Origin: Pseudomonadota bacterium
Lineage (GTDB): Bacteria > Pseudomonadota > Gammaproteobacteria > Burkholderiales > Ferrovaceae
NCBI GenBank assembly: GCA_021805445.1
Contig: JAJZFH010000056.1
Coordinates: 45,885 to 109,884 of the forward strand
DNA: 64,000 nt
Direction of reading: 5' to 3'
Part shown: positions 1-9,253 of the stretch, one piece after another
Position numbering within the stretch: the first letter of the stretch is position 1
How the letters are laid out: the number at the start of each line of letters is the position of its first letter
Translations under genes and position numbers: made by a program
Notes under the pieces: generated by a model
What the model saw: only the letters and a program-made list of their open reading frames with translations
Told to the model about the DNA's origin: nothing
Database searches by the model: none

Positions 1-304
1 GCAAGGGAAATCCCACCAGCGCGAAGACCGGTAGTTCCCCGCTGGCCTGGCGTACCTGTTCCAGTGCCTGGAGCGCAGACTTGAGCAGGGCTTCCTGATG
101 AAACAGGTCATCACAGGAGTATCCGGTCAGACCCAGTTCCGGGAATACCACGATCCGTGCCCCACGCTCCACAGCCTGAGACATGAGTGCCACAGTCTGA
201 CGGGCATTGTCCAGAGGGCGTGCCAGAGCCACGGTGGGGATGGCCACGGCGACCCGCAGATAGTTCTGAGCATGAAGGTCAAAAAAAGAAGAAGTCGTAC
301 TCAT
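1..304 (-). CDS. nadE: Glutamine-dependent NAD+ synthetase, N-terminal part (cut by window edge)
   Basis: The frame opens with ATG at 304 and runs off the left edge, so about 101 residues are visible. They match the start of the nitrilase-type glutaminase domain of long, glutamine-dependent NAD+ synthetases: a YLRVAVAIPTVALA strand, then RIVVFPELGLTGYSCDD with the expected catalytic Glu near residue 56, then DLFHQEALL. In this family the glutaminase supplies ammonia to a C-terminal ATP-dependent synthetase that amidates nicotinic acid adenine dinucleotide. The synthetase half is outside the window. The start lies 4 bases after the stop of the efflux outer-membrane gene, so the gene is probably co-transcribed with the pump. 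The rest of the de novo route (nadB, nadA, nadC) lies at 19.8-23.4 kb. Confidence 0.88.
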   Translation of the reverse strand, partial: MSTTSSFFDLHAQNYLRVAVAIPTVALARPLDNARQTVALMSQAVERGARIVVFPELGLTGYSCDDLFHQEALLKSALQALEQVRQASGELPVFALVGFPL

Positions 305-308
305 TTCC

Positions 309-1769
309 TCAGTGTACCCCATCCTGTTGAGTTTGTTGCACTGGGGGTTCGCCCCCATCCCACCCTCCCCCGAGGGCTGCTATGAGTTGGGCAGCCGCCA
401 CGAAGGCTCGGCCGCGCAAGGTGACTTCGTTGACCTGTCCGGTCAGTAAGGAAGTTTGAGCGATGATGACATTGAGATAATCCACGGTTCCCGAGCGGTA
501 TTGCTGGTCCGTCAGAACGACCGTGCGCGCAGCAGCCTTGACCGCGCGTTGTTGCACCGTGATTTCCCGCGTCAGGATTTCTTCTGTCGCCAGATTATCC
601 TCGACATTCTGGAAAGCGTTCAGGACGATCTGGCGATAATTGGCCACGGCCTGATCAAAGCCTGCGCGGGCCTGGTCCAGGTTGGCCAGGCGCAAACCGG
701 CATCATACAAGGGTTGAAAGAGTTGGGGGCCGATAGACCAGTTTTGATTGGGCAGGGCGAAGAGATTACTGTAAGCGCTGTTCTGATACCCATAGTTTCC
801 CGTCAAGGTCAGATTGGGATAAAAAGCCGCCTGAGCCACTCCGATATTGGCGGAGGCAGAGGCAGCCTGACGTTCGGCCACGGCAATGTCCGGACGCCGC
901 TCCAGCAAAACTGACGGTATGGTCAAGGGAGGCTTGGGATAGCCGTCACCGAGGGGGAGCGGAGGAAGTCTGAACTCCGAAGGCACTTTTCCCATCAGCA
1001 CGGCAATGGCGTGTTCCATCTGACTGCGTTGGACCTCCACGTCGATGAGTTGAGCCTTGGCCGTTTCCAACTGGTTTTCGGCGAGAAGGATATCCGTATC
1101 CGCAGCCACCCCGGATTTTTTACGGTTGACGGTCAGATCCAGAGATTTTTGGTAGGCCTTGACCGTCTCCGTCAAGAGGGCCGATTCGGCATCATCGGTG
1201 CGTAGTTGATAGTAGTCCACCGCCAGTTCACTTTGCAAACTCAGTAGCGTGGCGGCCACCTGATTGGCATCGGCCTGCGCCGAGGCCTGGTTGGCTTCGA
1301 TGCTTCGCCGCACCGACCCCCACAAATCCGGCACCCAGTTGGCTTGCAGGGCGGCCATGTCGTTGTTGTAGATCAGGCCATTGGCCAGGACCACGCCATT
1401 GGCCGAAGCCCGGTTACGGGATTCGGCCGCGAACAGATTGAGTGTGGGAAACAATCCGGCCTGGGTACTGCGCACCAAAGCCTGAGATTGACGCCAAGCC
1501 GCTTCTTGCTGAGCCACTGTCTGGTTGGCCTGAGCCACTTGAACTTCCAATTGCTCCAGCGTGGGGTCCTGAAACAGGGTCCACCAACGGGCGGGAATGG
1601 GAGTCCCGTGCGCGGAAGCGACTTTCCAACCCTCAGGCACCCGAAAACTGTTGGCCGTAGGTGAAGTGGGTTTGACGTAGTCGGGTCCCACTTCACACCC
1701 TGACAGAGTCAGAACCAGAAGGGAAGTCAAAGAAGACAGAGGCCAGGACCATCGATATGAATTCTTCAT
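309..1769 (-). CDS. RND efflux outer-membrane lipoprotein, NodT/OprM family
   Basis: A 486-residue outer-membrane factor forming the exit duct of a tripartite RND pump. A signal peptide ends in the lipobox LSGC (Cys25), followed by EVGPDYVKP, the usual start of NodT-family mature proteins. Two long helical repeats carry the motifs ERRPDIAVAERQAASASANIG and FYPNLTLTGNYG, which mark the second repeat. Length is normal for the family. The start ATG overlaps the stop of the upstream RND gene as ATGA, so translation is coupled. It is the fourth gene of adaptor-RND-RND-OMF, and nadE follows 4 bases later. Substrate is unknown. Confidence 0.93.
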   Translation of the reverse strand: MKNSYRWSWPLSSLTSLLVLTLSGCEVGPDYVKPTSPTANSFRVPEGWKVASAHGTPIPARWWTLFQDPTLEQLEVQVAQANQTVAQQEAAWRQSQALVRSTQAGLFPTLNLFAAESRNRASANGVVLANGLIYNNDMAALQANWVPDLWGSVRRSIEANQASAQADANQVAATLLSLQSELAVDYYQLRTDDAESALLTETVKAYQKSLDLTVNRKKSGVAADTDILLAENQLETAKAQLIDVEVQRSQMEHAIAVLMGKVPSEFRLPPLPLGDGYPKPPLTIPSVLLERRPDIAVAERQAASASANIGVAQAAFYPNLTLTGNYGYQNSAYSNLFALPNQNWSIGPQLFQPLYDAGLRLANLDQARAGFDQAVANYRQIVLNAFQNVEDNLATEEILTREITVQQRAVKAAARTVVLTDQQYRSGTVDYLNVIIAQTSLLTGQVNEVTLRGRAFVAAAQLIAALGGGWDGGEPPVQQTQQDGVH

Positions 1770-4700
1770 ACATCACCCGTGGCAGAGTGGATCGGGACGA
1801 TGCGTTTCCAGGCGAAACGCTTCCCCCAGCGCTGACGAAAATGATCCAGATACAGGTAGACCACGGGGGTGGTATACAGGGTCAATAATTGACTCAATGC
1901 CAGTCCACCCAGAATGGCAATGCCCAAGGGTCGGCGTAATTCTCCGCCACTTCCCCAGTCGAAGGCAAGAGGTAGAGAGCCGAACATGGCGGCCAGGGTG
2001 GTCATCAAAATGGGGCGAAAACGTTTGACACACGCTTTCAGGATGGCCTCTTCCGGAGACAGGCCTTCGCTCCGTTCGGCCTGCAGGGCAAAGTCGATCA
2101 TCAGGATGGCATTTTTCTTGACGATTCCAATCAGCAGGATGATCCCGATCAGGGTCATCAGATTGAACTCCTGCCCCGTGACCAGCAAAGCCACGACCAC
2201 TCCGACCCCTGCAGAGGGGAGGGTGGAAAGAATGGTCAAAGGGTGAATCAGACTTTCGTAGAGAATCCCCAACACGATATAGACCACCACCAATGCACCT
2301 GCGATCAGAAGAGGTTCACTGGCCAGTGAGTCCTTGAAGACCTTGGCGGTACCTTCAAAAGTGCCTTGAATGGAAGGCGGAACGCCCAGTTGTTTGAAAG
2401 TATGATGAATGGCATCCGTGGCCTGTCCCAGGGAGACCCCCGGGGGAAGATTGAAGGTGATGGTCGTGGCGGGAAACTGTCCCTGATGATTGACAGTCAG
2501 GGAAACATTGCCCGGTCGAATCTTGACTACTGCAGCCAACGGCACCATGTCGCCGTGAGTTCCATAAATATAGGTTTGTTCGAGCATGGAAGGGGATTGC
2601 CAATAAGGCGGGGCTGCTTCCATCACCACGCGGTACTGGTTGAGTGGGTTGAAGATGGTTGAAATGATGCGCTGCCCATACAGGTCGTTGAGGACCTGAT
2701 CCAGTGCCCGTGGATCCACTCCCAGACGAGAAGCGGTATCCCGATCGATTTCGAGCCAGGATTCCAGCCCCAATTCTTGCTGATCACTATTGACATCGGC
2801 CAATTCGGGTAATTTGGCCAATGCAGTGCGGATGCGTCGTGACCATGTCCGCAATTCCTCCAGATGATTACCCTGAAGGGTGTACTGATACTGGGCATTG
2901 GTCACGCGTCCACCAAAGCGCAGGTCCTGGATGGGTTGAAAGTAGAGGCTGGCTCCGGCCACTGCTTTCAACCGGGTGCGCAGACGGGCAATGACTTCAT
3001 CCGAGGTGGCATGACGTTCTCCTTCCGGCCTCAGAACCACGAAAATGTTGCCGGCATTACGCGCTTCGCCTCCAGTAAAACCGATGACGTCCTGGGCATC
3101 CGGATCACTTTTGCAGATCCGGATGAAGCGGGTCATTTTGTCGCGCATGGACTGAAAGGAAATGTTCTGATCTGCCTGAACCCGACCGATCAGACGCCCC
3201 GTGTCCTGTTGGGGCATGAACCCCTTGGGGACGACGGAAAAGAGATAAAAGTTCAGACCAATGGTCAGAAACAACAAAAAAAGAACCAGACGCTTATGGT
3301 GAAGTGCGGTATCCAGAGTACGTTGATACCTTTTTTCCAGGCGTTGAAACAACTCGGCACCCCACTTTAATCGACGCTGCCAAGCGGAGGAAGGAGGCCG
3401 ATCCTGCGGGTCCACGCGCCGTAACCAGCGTCCGCACAGCATGGGCGTGGTGGTGAGCGATACCACCAGGGAAACCAGCACGGCCGTGGACAGGACAACG
3501 GCGAATTCACGAAACATGCGCCCCACCAGGCCGCCCATCAGGAGCAGGGGGATGAATACGGCCACCAGGGAAACACTCATGGAGACCACGGTAAAGGCCA
3601 CTTCCTGCGCACCGATCAGGGCGGCTTGCAGAGGAGGAAGCCCGCGTTCGATATGGCGGGTGATATTCTCAAGCATGACGATGGCGTCATCCACCACGAA
3701 ACCCGTGGCGACCGTCAGGGCCATGAGAGAAAGATTGTCGAGGCTGTAGTGTCCCAGATAGAGGATACCAAAGGTCCCTACCAGGGAAACCGGAATGGCG
3801 ATACTGGGTATGAGCGCCGCACGCACCTCCCCCAGAAAAAGGAATACCACCAGAATCACCAGTGCTGTGGCAATCACCAGAGAACGTTCTACGTCATGTA
3901 ACGAGGCGCGAATGGATGGGGTTCGATCCATGATCACCTTGAGGTCGATGGAAGTTGGGATGGAGGCTTGCAGGCGCGGCAGGATGGCACGAATACGATC
4001 CACCGTTTCGATGATGTTGGCACTGGGTTGACGACTGACGATGAGCAGAATGGCCCGTTGCCCGTTGGCCAGCCCCAGAGTGCGCAGATCCTGGACGCTG
4101 TCCTCCACTTCGGCAATATCCTGTAAACGGATGGGGTTTCCATGGCGGTAGGCCAGGACGAGAGGGCGGTAGTCTTTGGCCGTCTTCGCCTGATCGTTGT
4201 CATCGACTTGCCAACGATTCTCTGAATTTTCCAATAACCCTTTGGGAATATTTACATTATTGTTTGAGATCGAGGTTCTGATATTCTCCACGGAGAGGCC
4301 ATAACTTTGCAGGGATGGCGCATTCAGTTCGACTCGTACCGCCGGCAAGGAGCCGCCACCCACCAGGACCTGACCGACTCCTTCGACTTGAGACAAACGT
4401 TGGGCGACGATGGTGGAGGCCGCGTCATAGATTTCTCCGGGGGCCTTGGTAGGCGATGTCATGGTCATGACCAGGATCGGGGCATCCGCCGGATTGATCT
4501 TGCGATAAACCGGATTGAAGGGGAGGGCAGGAGGTAACAGGCTGCGCGCCGCATCCAGGGCCGCCATGACATCGCGCGCCGCCCCATTGATGTCCCGGTC
4601 GAGGTCGAAGAGCAAGCTGAGGGAGGCCATGCCGGTGGCACTCGAGGAAGTCATTTCCGTCAATCCGGCAATTCTTCCTACCGTTCGTTCCAGGGGGGTG

Positions 4701-4891
4701 ACCATGATGGCTGCCATGGTTTCCGGACTGGCCCCAGGCAACGCCACCTGAACGTTGATGGCCGGGAAATCGATTTGCGGCAAGGGGGCAATGGGCATGA
4801 GGGTAAAGCCCACCCATCCCGCCAAGGTGATGGCTGCCGTCAACAAGGTCGTCGCAATGGGACGGGCGATGAATAACCCGGTCAGGTTCAT
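1766..4891 (-). CDS. mdtC: RND multidrug efflux permease, MdtC-like
   Basis: A 1041-residue inner-membrane RND transporter using the proton gradient. It shows the MdtC-type N-terminus (IARPIATTLLTAAITLAGW), the TM4 motif GFVVDDAIVM with the paired Asp needed for proton relay, and the C-terminal GIVKKNAILMIDFAL signature. Sequence runs such as MTSSSATGMASLSLLFDLDRDINGAARDV match MdtC rather than MdtB. In known MdtABC pumps the two permeases work as a heterotrimer. Both flanking junctions are ATGA overlaps (4888-4891 and 1766-1769), suggesting fixed stoichiometry. Family length is normal and no lesion is seen. Likely exports small amphipathic compounds; the real substrate cannot be read from sequence. 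Confidence 0.92.
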   Translation of the reverse strand: MNLTGLFIARPIATTLLTAAITLAGWVGFTLMPIAPLPQIDFPAINVQVALPGASPETMAAIMVTPLERTVGRIAGLTEMTSSSATGMASLSLLFDLDRDINGAARDVMAALDAARSLLPPALPFNPVYRKINPADAPILVMTMTSPTKAPGEIYDAASTIVAQRLSQVEGVGQVLVGGGSLPAVRVELNAPSLQSYGLSVENIRTSISNNNVNIPKGLLENSENRWQVDDNDQAKTAKDYRPLVLAYRHGNPIRLQDIAEVEDSVQDLRTLGLANGQRAILLIVSRQPSANIIETVDRIRAILPRLQASIPTSIDLKVIMDRTPSIRASLHDVERSLVIATALVILVVFLFLGEVRAALIPSIAIPVSLVGTFGILYLGHYSLDNLSLMALTVATGFVVDDAIVMLENITRHIERGLPPLQAALIGAQEVAFTVVSMSVSLVAVFIPLLLMGGLVGRMFREFAVVLSTAVLVSLVVSLTTTPMLCGRWLRRVDPQDRPPSSAWQRRLKWGAELFQRLEKRYQRTLDTALHHKRLVLFLLFLTIGLNFYLFSVVPKGFMPQQDTGRLIGRVQADQNISFQSMRDKMTRFIRICKSDPDAQDVIGFTGGEARNAGNIFVVLRPEGERHATSDEVIARLRTRLKAVAGASLYFQPIQDLRFGGRVTNAQYQYTLQGNHLEELRTWSRRIRTALAKLPELADVNSDQQELGLESWLEIDRDTASRLGVDPRALDQVLNDLYGQRIISTIFNPLNQYRVVMEAAPPYWQSPSMLEQTYIYGTHGDMVPLAAVVKIRPGNVSLTVNHQGQFPATTITFNLPPGVSLGQATDAIHHTFKQLGVPPSIQGTFEGTAKVFKDSLASEPLLIAGALVVVYIVLGILYESLIHPLTILSTLPSAGVGVVVALLVTGQEFNLMTLIGIILLIGIVKKNAILMIDFALQAERSEGLSPEEAILKACVKRFRPILMTTLAAMFGSLPLAFDWGSGGELRRPLGIAILGGLALSQLLTLYTTPVVYLYLDHFRQRWGKRFAWKRIVPIHSATGDV

Positions 4892-7800
4892 GCCTGCCGC
4901 CCCGTCAGCGTGCGCAAACGTCCCACCAGCCGTTCCATGGTCAGGTAGATCACCGGAGTGGTAAAGAGGGTCAGTAACTGACTGACCAAAAGTCCCCCCA
5001 CCAGCGTCAGGCCCAGCGGTTGTCGCAACTCGGCTCCGATCCCGGTGCCGAAGAGGAAGGGGAAAGCCGCGAAGAATGCCGACAAGGTGGTCATCAAGAT
5101 GGGACGGAAACGCAACAGACAGGCTTCCCGGATGGCCTGTTCCGGGGATAGCCCCTGGTGCCGTTGGGCTTCCAGGGCAAAGTCGATCATCATGATGGCA
5201 TTTTTCTTGACGATACCGATCAGCAGCACGATGCCGATCACCCCCAGAATGTCGAGGTCATGGCCCGTCAAAAACAGGGCCAACAAAGCGCCCACGGCAG
5301 CTGAAGGAAGGGTGGACAGAATGGTGATGGGATGTATGTAACTTTCATAGAGGACCCCCAATACGATGTACATGGTCACCACGGCCGCCAGCAGGAGCAG
5401 GAGCGTGGATGAGAGCGACTTCTGGTAGGCACGGGCCGCGCCCTGGAATTGGAGTTCCACACTTTGAGGCAAGCCCAATTCGTTGACCGCTTGGTCGATG
5501 GCTTCCACTGCCTGCCCCAGGGATTGGTGGGGACCCAGGTTGAAGGAGAGGGTGGCCGCAGGAAATTGTCCCAGATGATGGATCGACAAAGGACCGGTGG
5601 TTTCCCGGATATGTGCCAACTGGTCCAGGGGAACCTGTGCACCATTGGCGCCGGGAACATAAAACAGGTGTAACTGATCGGGTGTCTGACTGAATTGTGG
5701 CCCGCTTTCAAGGATCACGCGGTACTGGTTTGATTGAGTGAAAATGGTCGACACGATTCGTTGGGAAAATGCATCATAGAGCAGGTCATCCAGTGCCGCA
5801 ACGGAGACTCCCAGGCGCAAGGCGTTGTCCCGATCGATGTCCAGAAAGACCCGTTTTCCTTGATCCTGCTGGTCGCTGGCGGCATCACGCAACGATGGAA
5901 TGTGATGCATTTTTTCAAGGAGAAGGGGAACCCAATGCTGGATCTCGGCCATCTTGGGGCTTTCCAGCGTCAATTGATATTGGGTTCGACTCAGGGTATC
6001 TTCCAGTGTCATGTCCTGAACTGGCTGGAAATAGACTTCCAGAGAACTGTGGCTCCGGGCCATGGTTTCGTGCAGACGGCGCATGATCGCCCGGATGGAC
6101 TTTTCATCCCCGCGCCGGGCAAAGGGTTTGAGGTTGATCATCAGACGGCCCGAATTGATCGTGGTGTTCGATCCATCCACTCCAATGAAGGAGGATAGAC
6201 TTTCCACAGCGGGATCCTTCAGAATCTTTTGCGCCAATGAAAACTGTTCCCGACGCATGGCACCAAAGGAAATGGTTTGAGGACCCTGAGTAATGGCTTG
6301 CAGGATACCCGTATCCTGAATTGGAAAAAATCCTTTGGGAAGATAAATGTAGAGCACGGCGGTGAGAATCAGGGTGAGCAGGGCCGTGAGCAATACCCCT
6401 CCCTGATGATGCAGGGCGATGTCCAGCCAGCGCGCATAGAACTGGATCAGGCGGTCAAGAATTTGTTTCCAATGAAGACGCCAGCCCGTTTCTGGCGCTT
6501 CCTTGCCTCCGAGTACATGGGCACAGAGCATGGGCGTGAGCGTCAGGGAGACAAACGCCGAAATCAGGATGGTGACGGCCAGTGTGATGGCAAACTCACG
6601 GAACAGGCGCCCGATGACATCCGACATGAACAGCAGAGGGATGAGTACGGCGATCAGAGAAAAGGTCAGAGAGAGGATGGTAAAACCGATTTGACGAGAT
6701 CCGGTAAAGGCGGCCGTGCGGGCATCTTCGCCCATCTCGCGATGGCGGGCGATATTTTCAATCATGACGATGGCATCGTCCACGACAAACCCGGTGGCGA
6801 TGGTCAGGGCCATCAGCGTGAGGTTGTTGATACTGAAATTGGCCAGATACATGACACCCAGAGTGCCGATCAGAGAAACCGGTACGGCAAAAGCAGGGAT
6901 CAGAGTGGCCGGCAGACTGCGTAGAAACAGAAAAATCACCATGACCACCAGGGCAATGGCCAACATCAATTCAAACTGAATCTCATGGACAGAAGCGCGA
7001 ATGGTGGTGGTACGGTCGGACAATAATTCCACTTTGACGCTTTCAGGCAAGGAATCCCGTAACTTGGGGAGAAGTGCCTTGATCCGGTCGGACACCTGGA
7101 TGACATTTGCGCCGGGTTGGCGCTGAATATTGACGATGATGGCCGGTGTATCGTTCCTCCAGGCGGCCAGATGGACATCTTCGGCGTCGTCCACGACTTC
7201 GGCCACATCTCCGATCCGGACCGGAGCGCCATTCAGATAGGTGATGACGATTTGACGATAGGACGCAGCATCATGCAATTGGTCATTGGCATCCACCGTC
7301 ACCGAATGGTTTGGACCATCGAAGCTCCCCTTGGGGATGTCGACATTATTGTTGATGATCGCAGTGCGCAAATCTTCGAATCCGAGACGGCGCAATGCCA
7401 AGGCAGTGGGGTTGCCTCGAATCCTCACGGCGGGGCGCAATCCCCCCCCCATGCTGACCATGCCAACCCCCGACACTTGAGAGAGTTTGCCTACCAGACG
7501 CGTCTCGACCCAATCCTGAAGATGCGGCAAGGTCATATGCGCAGAGGTCACCGCCAGGGTCAAAATGGGTGCATCGGCAGGATTGACCTTGTTATATAGT
7601 GGCGGCATGGGCAGATCTGTAGGCAAAAAGGTACCGGCAGCATTGATCGCCTCCTGAACCTGTTGTTCCGCCACATCGATGGACTGGGACAATGAAAACT
7701 GAAGGGTGATGACGGAAGCGCCGCCTGAACTGGTGGAAGCCATCTGGGTCAATCCGGCCATTTGTCCGAACTGCCGTTCCAGGGGGGCAGTCACGGTTCC

Positions 7801-7980
7801 GGCCATCACTTCGGGTCCTGCCCCGGGATAGAGCGTCGTGACCTCGATGGTGGGGTAATCCACTTCTGGTAGGGCAGACAGGGGTAGTTGACGCCAGGCA
7901 ATCAACCCCAACAGCAGGATCGCCACCATCACGAGAGAAGTGGCGATCGGGCGATCGATGAAAGGGCTGGAAAAATTCAC
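4888..7980 (-). CDS. mdtB: RND multidrug efflux permease, MdtB-like
   Basis: A 1030-residue RND permease, partner of the MdtC-like protein just downstream. It has the MdtB-type stretch SSGGASVITLQFSLSQSIDV, the NPADAPILTLAVTS motif, TM4 residues GFVVDDAIVMIENIARH with the two Asp of the proton relay, and GIVKKNAIMMIDFAL near the C-terminus. Twelve membrane segments with two large periplasmic loops are expected for the family. Its ATG overlaps the adaptor stop by 4 bases (7977-7980), and its own stop overlaps the next start likewise. The gene order adaptor-MdtB-MdtC matches E. coli mdtABC, with an outer-membrane factor added at the end. Confidence 0.92.
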   Translation of the reverse strand: MNFSSPFIDRPIATSLVMVAILLLGLIAWRQLPLSALPEVDYPTIEVTTLYPGAGPEVMAGTVTAPLERQFGQMAGLTQMASTSSGGASVITLQFSLSQSIDVAEQQVQEAINAAGTFLPTDLPMPPLYNKVNPADAPILTLAVTSAHMTLPHLQDWVETRLVGKLSQVSGVGMVSMGGGLRPAVRIRGNPTALALRRLGFEDLRTAIINNNVDIPKGSFDGPNHSVTVDANDQLHDAASYRQIVITYLNGAPVRIGDVAEVVDDAEDVHLAAWRNDTPAIIVNIQRQPGANVIQVSDRIKALLPKLRDSLPESVKVELLSDRTTTIRASVHEIQFELMLAIALVVMVIFLFLRSLPATLIPAFAVPVSLIGTLGVMYLANFSINNLTLMALTIATGFVVDDAIVMIENIARHREMGEDARTAAFTGSRQIGFTILSLTFSLIAVLIPLLFMSDVIGRLFREFAITLAVTILISAFVSLTLTPMLCAHVLGGKEAPETGWRLHWKQILDRLIQFYARWLDIALHHQGGVLLTALLTLILTAVLYIYLPKGFFPIQDTGILQAITQGPQTISFGAMRREQFSLAQKILKDPAVESLSSFIGVDGSNTTINSGRLMINLKPFARRGDEKSIRAIMRRLHETMARSHSSLEVYFQPVQDMTLEDTLSRTQYQLTLESPKMAEIQHWVPLLLEKMHHIPSLRDAASDQQDQGKRVFLDIDRDNALRLGVSVAALDDLLYDAFSQRIVSTIFTQSNQYRVILESGPQFSQTPDQLHLFYVPGANGAQVPLDQLAHIRETTGPLSIHHLGQFPAATLSFNLGPHQSLGQAVEAIDQAVNELGLPQSVELQFQGAARAYQKSLSSTLLLLLAAVVTMYIVLGVLYESYIHPITILSTLPSAAVGALLALFLTGHDLDILGVIGIVLLIGIVKKNAIMMIDFALEAQRHQGLSPEQAIREACLLRFRPILMTTLSAFFAAFPFLFGTGIGAELRQPLGLTLVGGLLVSQLLTLFTTPVIYLTMERLVGRLRTLTGRQA

Positions 7981-9173
7981 TGGGAAACAGCAGGGGTGGA
8001 GGATGAACGTTGGGCAAGGGTGACCGTCATCCCTGAGCGCAAGTTATCGACCCCTTCGGTCACGACCCGTTCTCCCGGCCGAACCCCACCCAGTATGGCA
8101 ATTTCGTCTCCATTGGCCGGACCGGGTTTGACCTTGCGAATGGACACCTTCATGTTTTTGTCCACCACGAACACGAAGGGCCCTTGATCCCCCTGTTGTA
8201 CCCCTGCTACCGGAATGACGGTGGCATGAGGCAGGACCGCCACGCGTACCCGGGCATTGACGAACTCGTTGGGAAAGAGTTCATCATGGCGATTGACGAA
8301 CTGGGCACGCAATTTGACCATTCCCGTGGTGATGTCGACCTGATTGTCCAAGGTTTGCAATTCACCCGTGGCCAGTAAATGCTGGTTGGAACGATCCCAG
8401 GCCTCCACCTTGAGGGGAGCCAGAGGACTGTTCATACCCTGCTGAATGTCGCCCAGATAATCTTGAGGAAGGGGGAAGATCACGGTAATCGGGTCCAGTT
8501 GAGTCAACACCACCAGACCGATGTTGCCGGCGGCCAGGATCATGTTGCCCTGATCCACCAGACGGATGCCGAGACGACCATTCACAGGTGCGGTGATATG
8601 GCAATAAATCAACAGGAGTTTGGCGTTGTCCACCTGAGATTGATCCGAGGTGACCGTTCCCTCGTATTGACTCACCAGCGCTTGCTGTGTGACCAATTGC
8701 TGATCCGGGATGGCGCCCGTTTTGATCAGTTCCTGATATCGTTTGAGATCGATCCTGGCATTGTCCAACAAAGCCTGATCGTGCACCAGTTGACCTTGGG
8801 CCTGAGCCAGTTGGACTTGATAAGGGCGGGGATCGATTTCAACGATGGGATCCCCTCGATGAACCCGGTCTCCCTCCTTGAAATAGACCTTCATCAACTC
8901 GCCATCCACACGGCTTTTCAGAGTGACGGTATACACGGGCGTGACCGTGCCCAGTCCGGTCAGCCAGACCGGAAAGTCGGCCTGATGGGCCGTGGCCAGT
9001 GAAACGGGCGTGGGTGCAGGTCCTCTGAGGGTTTTCGGGTCATGAGTGTCCTGGCGAAAGTGGCGGAACAGACCTGACACCAGGAAAAAAACGACCAGGC
9101 CGATCAGCCAGAACCATTTCTTTCCTTTGGCGAATTTAGGTGGCAAAGAAGGGGGGGCAGCAACAGTGGCCAT
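7977..9173 (-). CDS. mdtA: RND efflux periplasmic adaptor, MdtA-like
   Basis: A 398-residue membrane-fusion protein that bridges the RND permeases and the outer-membrane channel. After a cytoplasmic N-terminus it has one membrane anchor (residues about 19-37, WFWLIGLVVFFLVSGLF). The lipoyl half-motifs are SRVDGELMKVYFKEGDRVHRG and ITAPVNGRLGIRLVDQGN, on either side of an alpha-helical hairpin around residues 110-165. Ile-Pro-Val near residue 335 belongs to the membrane-proximal domain. It is the first gene of the operon. The 80-base gap to the MlaF-like gene upstream could hold a promoter, but I see no convincing -35/-10 pair and the ribosome-binding site is weak. Confidence 0.92.
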   Translation of the reverse strand: MATVAAPPSLPPKFAKGKKWFWLIGLVVFFLVSGLFRHFRQDTHDPKTLRGPAPTPVSLATAHQADFPVWLTGLGTVTPVYTVTLKSRVDGELMKVYFKEGDRVHRGDPIVEIDPRPYQVQLAQAQGQLVHDQALLDNARIDLKRYQELIKTGAIPDQQLVTQQALVSQYEGTVTSDQSQVDNAKLLLIYCHITAPVNGRLGIRLVDQGNMILAAGNIGLVVLTQLDPITVIFPLPQDYLGDIQQGMNSPLAPLKVEAWDRSNQHLLATGELQTLDNQVDITTGMVKLRAQFVNRHDELFPNEFVNARVRVAVLPHATVIPVAGVQQGDQGPFVFVVDKNMKVSIRKVKPGPANGDEIAILGGVRPGERVVTEGVDNLRSGMTVTLAQRSSSTPAVSQ

Positions 9174-9253
9174 CGTGGTCGGAATCTCAAGTGTAACGTA
9201 GTGAAGCGTGACGAAAAGAAGGATGCGGCATCACTCGATGACGAGAAGGGAGA

